Below, piece by piece: positions 7,789-15,713 of a stretch of DNA of 23,840 nucleotides. Position 1 is the stretch's first letter, and every line of letters starts with the position of its first letter. A program made the translations under genes and the position numbers. Under the pieces are notes generated by a model. The model was not told the DNA's origin, did no database searches, and worked only from the letters and a program-made list of their open reading frames with translations. This DNA comes from an uncultured Atopobium sp. (GTDB lineage Bacteria > Actinomycetota > Coriobacteriia > Coriobacteriales > Atopobiaceae), in assembly GCA_947252455.1 (NCBI GenBank), contig CAMXVQ010000015.1, positions 1-23,840 of the forward strand, in the 5' to 3' direction.

Positions 7789-9216
7789 TTATTTGTCACG
7801 TGAGCCGCGCGCATTCTTTTTAATACGCTTAAGCTCGTTATCTCTCCATGCTTCCCACCCGCGCGCGGACGGCGTGTAAAAAGCTCCTTCGTGCAAACCT
7901 TCAGGTAAATATGTTTGCTTCACCCAACCATCAGGATAATTATGAGGATAGAGATACTCGCCGTAGGTTTGCGAACCTACACGGTGACGATCACGCAAGT
8001 ATGAGGGCACTTCTCGATAGGGGCCTTTTTTTACCTCGGCAAGAGCCGCATCAATACCTGCTTCAGCAGCATGAGATTTAGGCGCCAGTGCGCAATAAAG
8101 TGCTGCCTGCGCAAGGTTTATGCGACATTCGGGGTAACCTATAGTACGAGCTGCGTCCATAGCGGCAGCAGCTACACAAATTGCTCCTGCATCGGCATTG
8201 CCAATATCTTCTGACGCGCAAATTAAAATACGGCGCGCAATAAAAATAGGATCTTCGTTCGCGTCAATCATGCGTGCAAGCCAATACAGCACTGCATCGG
8301 GATCTGATCCGCGCATCGACTTAATAAATGCCGAAATAATATCGTAGTGCATATCTTGCTGCTTATCATAAGGTAAGCCGCGCGCTGGATTAGCCAGCTT
8401 AACGTGCTCTAGCGTAATAAGAATAGGTTTTAACCCGTCTTGCGCATGAATATCTGATGCATTGGGGCGCGCTACTTGAGAGGCAAGTTCAAGCGAGGTA
8501 AGCGCTGCGCGTGCATCGCCTGCCGCCATATAAATCAAAGCCTGTAGTGCGCTCTCATCAAGCGTAAAGCAATTATTCAAACCGCGCGGATCCGTTAGGG
8601 CACGCGCGATAATGCAGGCAATGTCATCATCGCTTAGGCGCGTAAGCTCGATAATTTTGCTTCTGCTGATAAGTGCCGAATTCACTTCAAAATAAGGATT
8701 TTCGGTTGTTGCGCCAATTAAAATAACGTCGCGATTTTCTACGCCCTTAAGCAAACTATCCTGTTGCGAACGAGAAAAACGATGTATCTCATCGATGAAC
8801 ATAATTGTTTTTACATTTGTGGTGAGAAGGCGGCTGCGCGCTTGTGCAAGCTCTTCGCGAACGTCCTTTACGCGTGCAAGAAGCGCCGACAAGTCTACAA
8901 AATGCGCCGAACTTGTATGAGCAATAATTTGAGCAAGCGTGGTTTTACCAGTTCCAGGAGGTCCATATAAAATGATGGATGATAAAATATCGCGCTCAAT
9001 TGCCAGACGTAACCATGAGTCTTTACCGATACACGCTTTTTGACCCACAAACTCATCAAGCGTACGCGGACGCATACGCACAGCAAGCGGAGCATTACTG
9101 TTACAAGACGTAACCTGTGGCTTGCGCGCAGACGCACTCGCACCCGCTGGCTTCGCGGGAGTTTTGTTGTGCGATGAATTATTTGAATCGTTCATTAAAT
9201 CAAAAAGCGTCTGCAT
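7789..9216 (-). CDS. rarA: replication-associated recombination ATPase RarA (MgsA family)
   Basis: RarA is a AAA+ clamp-loader-like ATPase that acts at stalled replication forks. It has 475 residues. The N-terminus MQTLFDL resembles the family's opening motif and is followed by a Ser/Ala/Lys-rich linker of about 35 residues, longer than in many homologues, before PLAVRMRPRTLDEFVGQ. Walker A is GPPGTGKT at 85-92, Walker B is IMFIDEIHRF at 138-147, and sensor 1 is GATTENP at 168-174. The C-terminal half carries the family signatures SAFIKSMRGSDPDAVLYWLARM, ASEDIGNAD and YLYPHNYPDGWVKQTYLP. It lies 29 bases downstream of the dGTPase-like gene and is probably co-transcribed with it. The ribosome site in front of ATG 9216 is weak (AGG). 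Confidence 0.96.
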   Translation of the reverse strand: MQTLFDLMNDSNNSSHNKTPAKPAGASASARKPQVTSCNSNAPLAVRMRPRTLDEFVGQKACIGKDSWLRLAIERDILSSIILYGPPGTGKTTLAQIIAHTSSAHFVDLSALLARVKDVREELAQARSRLLTTNVKTIMFIDEIHRFSRSQQDSLLKGVENRDVILIGATTENPYFEVNSALISRSKIIELTRLSDDDIACIIARALTDPRGLNNCFTLDESALQALIYMAAGDARAALTSLELASQVARPNASDIHAQDGLKPILITLEHVKLANPARGLPYDKQQDMHYDIISAFIKSMRGSDPDAVLYWLARMIDANEDPIFIARRILICASEDIGNADAGAICVAAAAMDAARTIGYPECRINLAQAALYCALAPKSHAAEAGIDAALAEVKKGPYREVPSYLRDRHRVGSQTYGEYLYPHNYPDGWVKQTYLPEGLHEGAFYTPSARGWEAWRDNELKRIKKNARGSRDK

Positions 9217-9245
9217 AGCCTAAGCCCTAACCGTAAAGATAACTG

Positions 9246-10484
9246 TTAGTATTCAAAACGGTGAAAACGAGGATATGAGGGAAATATATCCTGCGAATCT
9301 GGCAACAAATGCCTGCACAAATCTATAAAATACGAATCCGTCATCGACGCAATAAAATCGGTAACCGTTTGTATAGGATTCTTTCGCCATGCATACTCAT
9401 ATCCATAATGGGAAAGGTGCTGCGAAACAGGCTCAATATGGTGGCGATAAATAATTGAGTGCGTATCATTGCGCTCCACAGCATCCAATTCGTGGTCAAA
9501 TACCTGTTGAAACAGCTGCTGTATGTGTTGGCCAAATTTGCCGTCAACCTCGGCTGTCATGTAAATCTTGTCATAGTTTTCTTTTTTTGCCCGAGCAAGC
9601 TCACAAAACGCCTCATCAGAAAGCTCAATGTGATCTTTTCCTAAACTATGTTCAACACAATCGGCAACAAAAGCACTGAGCGCCCATGAGTTATATGTTC
9701 CGCCAAGACCATCGGAAAAACTATGCTCGTCACAAAGACCAGCTAAAATAGCATCTTGGCGATCTTTTCCTACATAAGCAATAATGTCGCACAGGCGCAC
9801 GACACAACCTTCAAGCGTCATCGGACGAAGCGTGTTAATATATGCCTCGCCTTCGTGCCATGCACGCGCTACCATGTGGTCATACTCATCAAAAGTTGAA
9901 AGATTACTGGTTTTAATAACCTGCTGCTCAAATTCTCCGTTATGACAAATAATACCGTCTAAGACCTGCAAAGAAAGATTGCGCTTGTAAAGCGTGTCAA
10001 GCGAGCGAACGCTTTGTACATTGTGAAAGAAATAACCGCCGGTATATGCATGATAAATTGAGCTTACATAACGCTCTCCAATATGACCAAACGGGGTGTG
10101 GCCAATATCGTGACCCAATCCAATTGCTTCAATTAAATCGAGGTTAAGTCCAAGCGCGCGTCCAATGTCGCGCGCAACACGGGCTACCAGTTGCACGTGA
10201 AGATTGCGACGCGTTAAATCGTCGTTAGAACGAAACGAAAAAACCTGCGTTTTACCTGCAAGACGATTATATGCAGGAGTATGAATTATTTTTTCAACAT
10301 CACGAACAAAAGCTGGCCGCAATATGCTTTCGTGATCTTCATCAAGGTCGCGACGAATAACCGCCGTATCAGGTGTTGCATACGCACTCACACGATGGTT
10401 TTTGTGCATATCCTTAATTTGATCCGCGCAAGCGCGCGTAAGCTCACCTGTTAGATGAGGCGCATACGGGTTTGTTTGTATCAC
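9246..10484 (-). CDS. dgt: dGTPase-family HD-domain triphosphohydrolase
   Basis: The family removes triphosphate from dNTPs and influences nucleotide pools. It has 412 residues. Seen: AYNRLAGKTQVFSF at 71-84, TRRNLHVQLVARVARDIGRAL at 91-111 with metal-ligand H96, the HD pair in GLGHDIGHTPFGHIGE at 122-137 (H125, D126), a second metal region CHNGEFEQ, and the distal Asp in RLCDIIAYVGKDRQDAI. All HD-motif residues are present, so it should be active; the preferred dNTP is not readable. The start is GTG 10484 with AAGGAG at a 7-base spacing. It overlaps the end of the esterase-acetyltransferase gene by 41 bases, which ties the two in one transcript. Confidence 0.92.
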   Translation of the reverse strand: MIQTNPYAPHLTGELTRACADQIKDMHKNHRVSAYATPDTAVIRRDLDEDHESILRPAFVRDVEKIIHTPAYNRLAGKTQVFSFRSNDDLTRRNLHVQLVARVARDIGRALGLNLDLIEAIGLGHDIGHTPFGHIGERYVSSIYHAYTGGYFFHNVQSVRSLDTLYKRNLSLQVLDGIICHNGEFEQQVIKTSNLSTFDEYDHMVARAWHEGEAYINTLRPMTLEGCVVRLCDIIAYVGKDRQDAILAGLCDEHSFSDGLGGTYNSWALSAFVADCVEHSLGKDHIELSDEAFCELARAKKENYDKIYMTAEVDGKFGQHIQQLFQQVFDHELDAVERNDTHSIIYRHHIEPVSQHLSHYGYEYAWRKNPIQTVTDFIASMTDSYFIDLCRHLLPDSQDIFPSYPRFHRFEY

Positions 10485-12441
10485 GATAGAACTCCTTGTT
10501 ATCGTCTTGATCTTTTAATTCTATCCAAACTTCCAAAGCATCATCGCAAACTTCTACGCCAAGGCTTCTTTGCAGCGCAATACTTTCTGTATTTCCCTGT
10601 TTGATCTCAAGCCAAGCTGTATCGCCGCGATCTAAAAATTGGTTGATTTTGTACGATTCTAACGCTTTTCCCCAGCCTTTACGTCTAAAAGGCTCAAACA
10701 CTTCTAGCATACCAATTGCACCATATTCATGCTCGCCAATATAGCCAACCAGCATATCATGATCAAATCCACCCACAATACAGCCTCGGCGCAAAAGTTG
10801 AATATACTGCTCATCAGTATACGAATCGGCATACCTATACGTTTTCTTAATGGTGTCAAGATAGCTTTCGTCTAAAGACTTTATTACGCGATGAGCACCA
10901 ATACGTCGCTTTTTTGAAGAGGTATACACGCCAATATAATAAACGTTTGAACTCTCATATGAATCAAGCGATGAGAGTGCCTCTAAGAGATGGTAATTTG
11001 TTAAGCAGACGGCTCGTGTAGAGCCAATTACCTGCATAAGCATGCGCGCACGCTGGGCATTATTTGACCACAACATATCACAGCCATTAGATAGACCCAA
11101 TAAAATGGAGTCGTCGTCAACATATTTTACGACACCTAAACCACGCCTGAGAGCTTCGCGCAGACCTAGAACCCCTTGTGCTGCGTACGTGCGATCTTTT
11201 TTATTGGTCGTACCAGCACAAACTTCATCTAAGAGAGTAAGGGCACGCGAACGCGCGGACGCTTGCAATGAAGGTGTAGAGCTCAACTTGTAAGACGAAT
11301 ACACCAAAGAAAAACGCTTGCAAAGCTCGCGAGAACCATGCACACCAGGGTGACCATAATAATCGGCCATCATCGTATTTTTATGAGAAAGCAGGCGCAA
11401 ACCATCAACAAACACCAGATTGTCATAGCACCTACACTGTGCCTGTATCCAGGACGAAACTTGATTAAAGCAGCTCAACTTATGCGGAGGATACATATCG
11501 GGCGTATGCCACACAGGCGAAAGCACAAAGATTGGCACCTGCGGAAATACATGAGTGAGCTCAACAAAATACGCGTGAATATCTTTATGAACCAAACGCG
11601 CTAAGCACGGCTCATAGCGATAGTTGGCGCCCAACTCAACAATAATAACCTGCGGATTTATAAACTGCGATAAACCGTAGAGTAAGCCCGGCTGAAACAC
11701 CTGACCGCCAATAGACTGATTAACAACTTCTAAGTTATGAGTTTGCGCAAATGTATGTACCCACACACATGCTGGATCGCCGGTAATAAAACCTTGCGAA
11801 ATGGAATCGCCTAATACTAAAAGTTGCGTCTTGTGTTCAAGCGGGCGCACGAACGTTCCGTTTGCATATATCGAACGAATAATACAACCACGAAGCGCAG
11901 GTAAGTGGATACAAACTTTGTGTACGCCACCAAAGCCTGGAAGCTGCACGCTCCCAACAAGTGGCATATCCTGCGGATCTTCAAGTAATAGATTGATGTA
12001 GCTATTGTCAGCAACATTCACAGGTGGAATATGGCGTCCATCAATATCAACAGATACGCCATCATATACAGCATGCGAGCTTTGCGTTGAGATGATCTCA
12101 TCACATTCGTGAGCTTGTTGCATACGCTTAGCAATATCGAGCATTGCTCGTGTACCTGATGGTTCCTCATCCAAGCGCAGCTCAACAAAGATTTCTGACG
12201 AGTCGGTTTCAAACTGTAAGGTAATGCCTGCACCTGTACGTGCCATCTGTCGAAACAAACCAGGGTGCCATGCGCGACAAGAACCCAACGCGCGAAATTG
12301 TTCATGCGTAAAACGCCACGGACGATACCATGACTTTAGTTCTGGCGCGACACGCACGGCACCACAGACAAAATCCTTTGCAGCAACGCAGAGGGGCTGT
12401 GCACCCAATCTCCCTTGTTTTATGCGCTCGTCTAACGTCAT
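10444..12441 (-). CDS. SGNH/GDSL hydrolase fused to a GNAT acetyltransferase
   Basis: A 665-residue two-enzyme protein with no signal peptide, so probably cytoplasmic. Residues 25-205 look like a beta-sandwich with an LQLPGF/HKVCIHLP type finish, as found before many SGNH esterases. The SGNH domain runs about 206-385: block I VLGDSISQG at 209-217 (nucleophile S213), block II NQSIGG at 241-246, block III ELGANYRYE at 269-277 (Asn oxyanion residue), and a terminal block GHPGVHG at 363-369. The usual DxxH spacing is not clear there. After a linker of about 40 residues, about 430-645 is GNAT-like: GAIGMLEVFEPFRRKGWG carries the acetyl-CoA pyrophosphate loop at 586-591, followed by LEIKQGNTESIALQRSLG. 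The substrate is unknown. A tied acyl transfer/removal function is only a guess. The start ATG 12441 has AAAGG very close, so initiation is weak. Confidence 0.8.
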   Translation of the reverse strand: MTLDERIKQGRLGAQPLCVAAKDFVCGAVRVAPELKSWYRPWRFTHEQFRALGSCRAWHPGLFRQMARTGAGITLQFETDSSEIFVELRLDEEPSGTRAMLDIAKRMQQAHECDEIISTQSSHAVYDGVSVDIDGRHIPPVNVADNSYINLLLEDPQDMPLVGSVQLPGFGGVHKVCIHLPALRGCIIRSIYANGTFVRPLEHKTQLLVLGDSISQGFITGDPACVWVHTFAQTHNLEVVNQSIGGQVFQPGLLYGLSQFINPQVIIVELGANYRYEPCLARLVHKDIHAYFVELTHVFPQVPIFVLSPVWHTPDMYPPHKLSCFNQVSSWIQAQCRCYDNLVFVDGLRLLSHKNTMMADYYGHPGVHGSRELCKRFSLVYSSYKLSSTPSLQASARSRALTLLDEVCAGTTNKKDRTYAAQGVLGLREALRRGLGVVKYVDDDSILLGLSNGCDMLWSNNAQRARMLMQVIGSTRAVCLTNYHLLEALSSLDSYESSNVYYIGVYTSSKKRRIGAHRVIKSLDESYLDTIKKTYRYADSYTDEQYIQLLRRGCIVGGFDHDMLVGYIGEHEYGAIGMLEVFEPFRRKGWGKALESYKINQFLDRGDTAWLEIKQGNTESIALQRSLGVEVCDDALEVWIELKDQDDNKEFYRDTNKPVCASSNR

Positions 12442-12532
12442 ACCTTTGAATATCTTTCATACAAATAGTAACTATCACCTGATTGAATCGCGCAAGCGCA
12501 TAGGAGCCCAATTTATGCGAAGCGAATGTAAC

Positions 12533-13879
12533 TTAGCAAATACCTTGGGCCATCATAGCTGCGGCAACTTTATTAAATCCAGCAATATTTGCACCTTGCA
12601 CAAGATTGTCTTCTTGGCCAACTTCGGCAGCTGCCGTAGTTGCAGCTACAAATATATCATGCATAATATCGTGTAATTTTGCGTCAACTTCTTCAAACGT
12701 CCAAGAAAGGTGTTCGTGGTTTTGGCTCATCTCCAAGCCCGAAACCGAAACTCCACCTGCATTCGCAGCCTTACCTGGCGCAAAATATACGCCGTTTTGC
12801 ATAAGATACGTTGTTGCTTCCAGAGTTGTTGGCATATTTGCGCCTTCAACGACAAACTTTGTACCATGTACTACCAGCTGTTTTGCATCGTCTAAGCCCA
12901 GCTCGTTTTGTGTTGCACAAGGAAGTGCAATATCACAAGTTTCTCCCCAAGGACGCATGCCTGCATGATAGCTTGCATGTGGACGAGCCTTAACATACTC
13001 ACTTATACGCGCACGACGAACCTGCTTTATGTCTTTCAGCAAGTCAACATCAATACCTTGCGGATCCATAACATAGCCCGAAGAATCCGAAACCGTAATA
13101 ACATGCGCGCCAAGCTGCGTTGCTTTCTCAACGGCATAGGTTGCAACATTGCCAGCACCCGAAATTGCTACCGTTTTACCTGAAAGTTGCGTATTTTTGT
13201 GGTTAAGCATTTCGTTAAGGAAATAAATGGCACCATAACCTGTTGCTTCGGTACGCGCCAGCGATCCACCAAACGATAAACCTTTTCCTGTAAGCACACC
13301 TGACCACGTGTTAGTAAGACGTTTATATTGACCAAACAAATAACCAATTTCGCGGCCGCCAACACCAATATCACCAGCTGGCACATCGGTATCTGGACCT
13401 ACATGTTTAACGAGCTCGCACATAAAGGATTGACAAAAACGCATGACCTCGGCATCGGACTTACCTTTGGGGTCAAAGTCTGCGCCACCTTTGCCACCAC
13501 CCATAGGAAGTGTGGTAAGACTATTTTTAAAGGTTTGCTCAAAACCTAAAAACTTAAGAATGCTCAAATTAACCGAAGGATGAAAACGCAGACCACCTTT
13601 GTATGGTCCTATTGCCGAGTTAAACTGAACGCGATACCCGCGGTTAACTTGTACCTTACCGCTGTCATCTACCCACGGAACACGAAACATAATAATGCGT
13701 TCGGGCTCTACAAGGCGTTCAAGCAGCGATTGCTCCTGATATTCGGGGTGTTTATCAAGGACGGGTTGTAATCCCGTAAGAATTTCGGTTGCAGCTTGGA
13801 TAAACTCGGGTTGTGTGCTGTAGCGGTTTTTGAGATCGGTAAGAACCTTTTGAGAATAATTCATGGTTGAACAGCTCAT
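12533..13879 (-). CDS. gdhA: NADP-type glutamate dehydrogenase
   Basis: Converts 2-oxoglutarate and ammonium to glutamate, normally with NADPH. It has 448 residues, the length of the hexameric biosynthetic family. Seen: GPYKGGLRFHPSVNLSILKF from 91, LPMGGGKGGADFDPKGKSD from 124 with catalytic Lys130, VPAGDIGVGGREIGYLFGQY from 166 with catalytic Asp170, TGKGLSFGGSLARTEATGYG, and the Rossmann loop SGAGNVATYAVEKA. The ATG at 13879 is preceded by GGGAG with a 4-base spacer; a second in-frame ATG at 13864 lacks one. The gene is monocistronic by spacing, 91 bases ahead of the esterase-acetyltransferase gene. Confidence 0.97.
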   Translation of the reverse strand: MSCSTMNYSQKVLTDLKNRYSTQPEFIQAATEILTGLQPVLDKHPEYQEQSLLERLVEPERIIMFRVPWVDDSGKVQVNRGYRVQFNSAIGPYKGGLRFHPSVNLSILKFLGFEQTFKNSLTTLPMGGGKGGADFDPKGKSDAEVMRFCQSFMCELVKHVGPDTDVPAGDIGVGGREIGYLFGQYKRLTNTWSGVLTGKGLSFGGSLARTEATGYGAIYFLNEMLNHKNTQLSGKTVAISGAGNVATYAVEKATQLGAHVITVSDSSGYVMDPQGIDVDLLKDIKQVRRARISEYVKARPHASYHAGMRPWGETCDIALPCATQNELGLDDAKQLVVHGTKFVVEGANMPTTLEATTYLMQNGVYFAPGKAANAGGVSVSGLEMSQNHEHLSWTFEEVDAKLHDIMHDIFVAATTAAAEVGQEDNLVQGANIAGFNKVAAAMMAQGIC

Positions 13880-13904
13880 ATATCTCCCATCAATTGATTG
13901 TTAG

Positions 13905-13939
13905 TCTATAATTTTATAAAACTAACGTTGTAAAACTAA
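13905..13939 (-). promoter_or_regulatory. candidate gdhA promoter with overlapping direct repeats
   Basis: On the minus strand TTTACA (13934-13929) and TATAGA (13910-13905) are 18 bases apart. Two copies of TAAAACTAA (plus-strand reading) at 13917-13925 and 13931-13939, period 14, lie across the -35 and spacer, with the palindrome TTTTATAAAA at 13912-13921. The repeats could bind a nitrogen or carbon regulator, but no known consensus is recognised. Confidence 0.35.
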
Positions 13940-14055
13940 AGCTGATATACCCTATTACATAAAGAATAATTCAGACCTTTTCATTATAAGACGTAATGAG
14001 GCGTTGTGGAAAGATGTACCAATTTTGAAGGATGATTTTCTCACGAAAAAGATAC

Positions 14056-14084
14056 TTGCCTCAAAAGGCAAACTATTTTATACT
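14056..14084 (+). promoter_or_regulatory. promoter of the tRNA-Pro/tRNA-Gly pair
   Basis: TTGCCT at 14056-14061 and TATACT at 14079-14084 are 17 bases apart, close to the vegetative consensus. The expected start near 14091 is a few bases before tRNA-Pro. An inverted repeat TTGCC-N6-GGCAA (14056-14071) covers the -35 box and the first part of the spacer. Confidence 0.75.
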
Positions 14085-14097
14085 AGTCAAGCGGTCA

Positions 14098-14174
14098 CGG
14101 GGTGTAGCGCAGCTTGGTAGCGCATCTGCTTTGGGAGCAGAGGGTCGCTGGTTCGAATCCAGTCACCCCGACCA
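14098..14174 (+). tRNA. tRNA-Pro (TGG anticodon)
   Basis: A full cloverleaf can be drawn. The acceptor stem CGGGGTG pairs with CACCCCG, the anticodon stem TCTGC/GCAGA carries the loop TTTGGGA with anticodon TGG, the T-arm reads GGTTCGAATCC, and discriminator A and an encoded CCA follow. It lies 8 bases ahead of tRNA-Gly in the same transcript. Confidence 0.97.
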
Positions 14175-14182
14175 GCTTTTTT

Positions 14183-14258
14183 GCGGCGGTAGTTCAATTG
14201 GTAGAGCATCAGCCTTCCAAGCTGATTGTTGCGGGTTCGAGTCCCGTCCGCCGCTCCA
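14183..14258 (+). tRNA. tRNA-Gly (TCC anticodon)
   Basis: The acceptor stem GCGGCGG pairs with CCGCCGC, the anticodon stem TCAGC/GCTGA carries the loop CTTCCAA with anticodon TCC, the T-arm reads GGGTTCGAGTCCC, and the CCA end is encoded. A T-rich tract follows (about 14261-14285) but no terminator hairpin was seen. Confidence 0.97.
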
Positions 14259-14433
14259 TATTTTGAGTTTTTTGTAATCATTTTTGCAACTTTTATTCTT
14301 GCAATTTTACGAACGCGCAAACGTTTGTAAAACACATTTCTTGTGTAGTTGGCGCTGCTTAATTTGTAATTTTTTCAATCCTTTTGATGCAGGTAACGCT
14401 TAAGCGCACCTCTTGGATTCTTTTGCGCGTAAA

Positions 14434-14454
14434 AATTGTTCACAATTGTTCACA
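14434..14454. repeat. tandem 10-base repeat with two DnaA-box-like sites
   Basis: AATTGTTCAC is repeated exactly, back to back, giving TTGTTCACA at 14436-14444 and 14446-14454. Each is close to the DnaA consensus TTATNCACA (the third base differs). The gap between tRNA-Gly and the lipid kinase (14259-14529) holds nothing else that I recognise apart from the kinase's ribosome site. Confidence 0.4.
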
Positions 14455-14529
14455 AAAATAGAAAACTCATGATTCATACATATCAAAGTCGGCTAAAATA
14501 AAAGACAAAGCAAACAACAAGGGAGAGTT

Positions 14530-15489
14530 ATGCCTAATCTTAATCTGGGACGAACACTCGTTATTGCAAACCCCGCTTCACACAGCGGAAGGGGTCATGC
14601 GGCGGCAATGCGCGCACAGAGATTTTTTAATTCGTACTCTTCCATCTCAACTTCTTTTGAAATGTTGCTTACCAAAGGTCCAAAAGACGCCACACTCATG
14701 GCAGAAGACGCTCAAGACTACGACACGGTGATCGCACTCGGCGGAGATGGTGTTATTCACGAAACTATAAACGGTCTCATGAATATTCCACGCGATAAAC
14801 GCCCTACACTCGCGGTTATTCCTATGGGCTCGGGCAACGATTTTGCCCGAACCTTAAACGCTACCTATAACGCACCCGATACCTCACTAGCCGAAATTTT
14901 TTCTGGACATCACCGCAACTTTGATTTAGGAAAAATTACTAATGAACTAGGAGAATCCACCTATTTTATGGAAACGCTCTCCTTTGGTTTAGATGCTGCC
15001 GTATCTGTTGATACTACAATTCGTCGTGCTGACCATGCAAAACAAGAAGGTTCTGCATTATTTGCCACGTCAGGCCTCAAAATTATGGCGCGCGGACACA
15101 AAGGTTATCAAGCACATCTCAGTTTAAGTACCAATCAAAGCTATGACTTGCCTTGCATCGTGCTGGTAGCAAATATTGGTCCAACTTATGGTGGCGGCTT
15201 TATGATTTGTCCTGACGCCAAACCTAACGACGGTTTGTTGAGCATGTGCTTTAATACCAAGCGTCCTTCGATTCCCCATTTACTAGCGCTTTTTGGACTT
15301 GCACGCACAGGTTTACACACGCATTCGAGCATTATTACTACTGCCGAAGTTACCTCATTTGAAGTAAGTTTTAGTGATCCGCTGGTACCTTGTCAAACAG
15401 ATGGCGAAGTATTCCAAGGTCAAAGCTACAAAGTTATCATTTGCCCACATGAGCTTGATGTTATTGTGCCCGCTCAATGCCGTTGGTAG
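14530..15489 (+). CDS. diacylglycerol kinase-family lipid kinase
   Basis: A 319-residue member of the DagK/YegS/BmrU lipid and sphingosine kinase family, which phosphorylates diacylglycerol or a related lipid at the inner membrane face. Seen: the opening strand TLVIANPASHSGRG at 9-22, the nucleotide loop ALGGDGVIHETINGLM at 69-84, and the second signature IPMGSGNDFART at 97-108. A C-terminal beta domain has SFGLDAAVS and the late TDGEV motif. No membrane helix or signal peptide is present. ATG 14530 has AAGGGAGA just upstream. It stands alone between the tRNA pair and the deaminase gene. In Firmicutes and Actinobacteria DgkB-type enzymes recycle diacylglycerol from envelope polymer synthesis; that role here is an inference. 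Confidence 0.92.
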   Translation: MPNLNLGRTLVIANPASHSGRGHAAAMRAQRFFNSYSSISTSFEMLLTKGPKDATLMAEDAQDYDTVIALGGDGVIHETINGLMNIPRDKRPTLAVIPMGSGNDFARTLNATYNAPDTSLAEIFSGHHRNFDLGKITNELGESTYFMETLSFGLDAAVSVDTTIRRADHAKQEGSALFATSGLKIMARGHKGYQAHLSLSTNQSYDLPCIVLVANIGPTYGGGFMICPDAKPNDGLLSMCFNTKRPSIPHLLALFGLARTGLHTHSSIITTAEVTSFEVSFSDPLVPCQTDGEVFQGQSYKVIICPHELDVIVPAQCRW

Positions 15490-15500
15490 ATTTACTAAAA

Positions 15501-15565
15501 AACGCTGCTGACAGGGTTGCAGACAGCATTGTGAATAGGGTTCTAGCAATGTCATCGGCAGCGTT
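15501..15565 (+). other. long imperfect hairpin downstream of the lipid kinase gene
   Basis: AACGCTGC (15501-15508) pairs perfectly with GCAGCGTT (15558-15565). The stem continues after a small bulge as TGAC/GTCA and then TTGC/GCAA. It is followed by CATATGTTTATTTA and not by a solid T-run, so it may be an imperfect terminator, a 3' processing element or a structured RNA. The rest of the gap up to 15713 shows only the ribosome site of the next gene. Confidence 0.4.
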
Positions 15566-15713
15566 CATATGTTTATTTATAAGAATTATGCGCCTTAAAC
15601 TCCCTAAAACACCCTTATAAAAATCTTGATGATTCCATGCTGATTATTCAACACATCCATTAAAATATAGTACATGGTAACCAAAGTGATTGCCCATATA
15701 CTTGGAGGTAACT

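Noticed and set aside
12442..12532. Terminator between gdhA and the esterase-acetyltransferase gene
   Set aside because: Only a very short GCGC-TT-GCGC pairing without a T-run is present on the minus strand.
14032..14335. Protein-coding frames over the tRNA pair on both strands
   Set aside because: The sequence forms two full tRNA cloverleaves; such spurious peptides are typical of tRNA regions.
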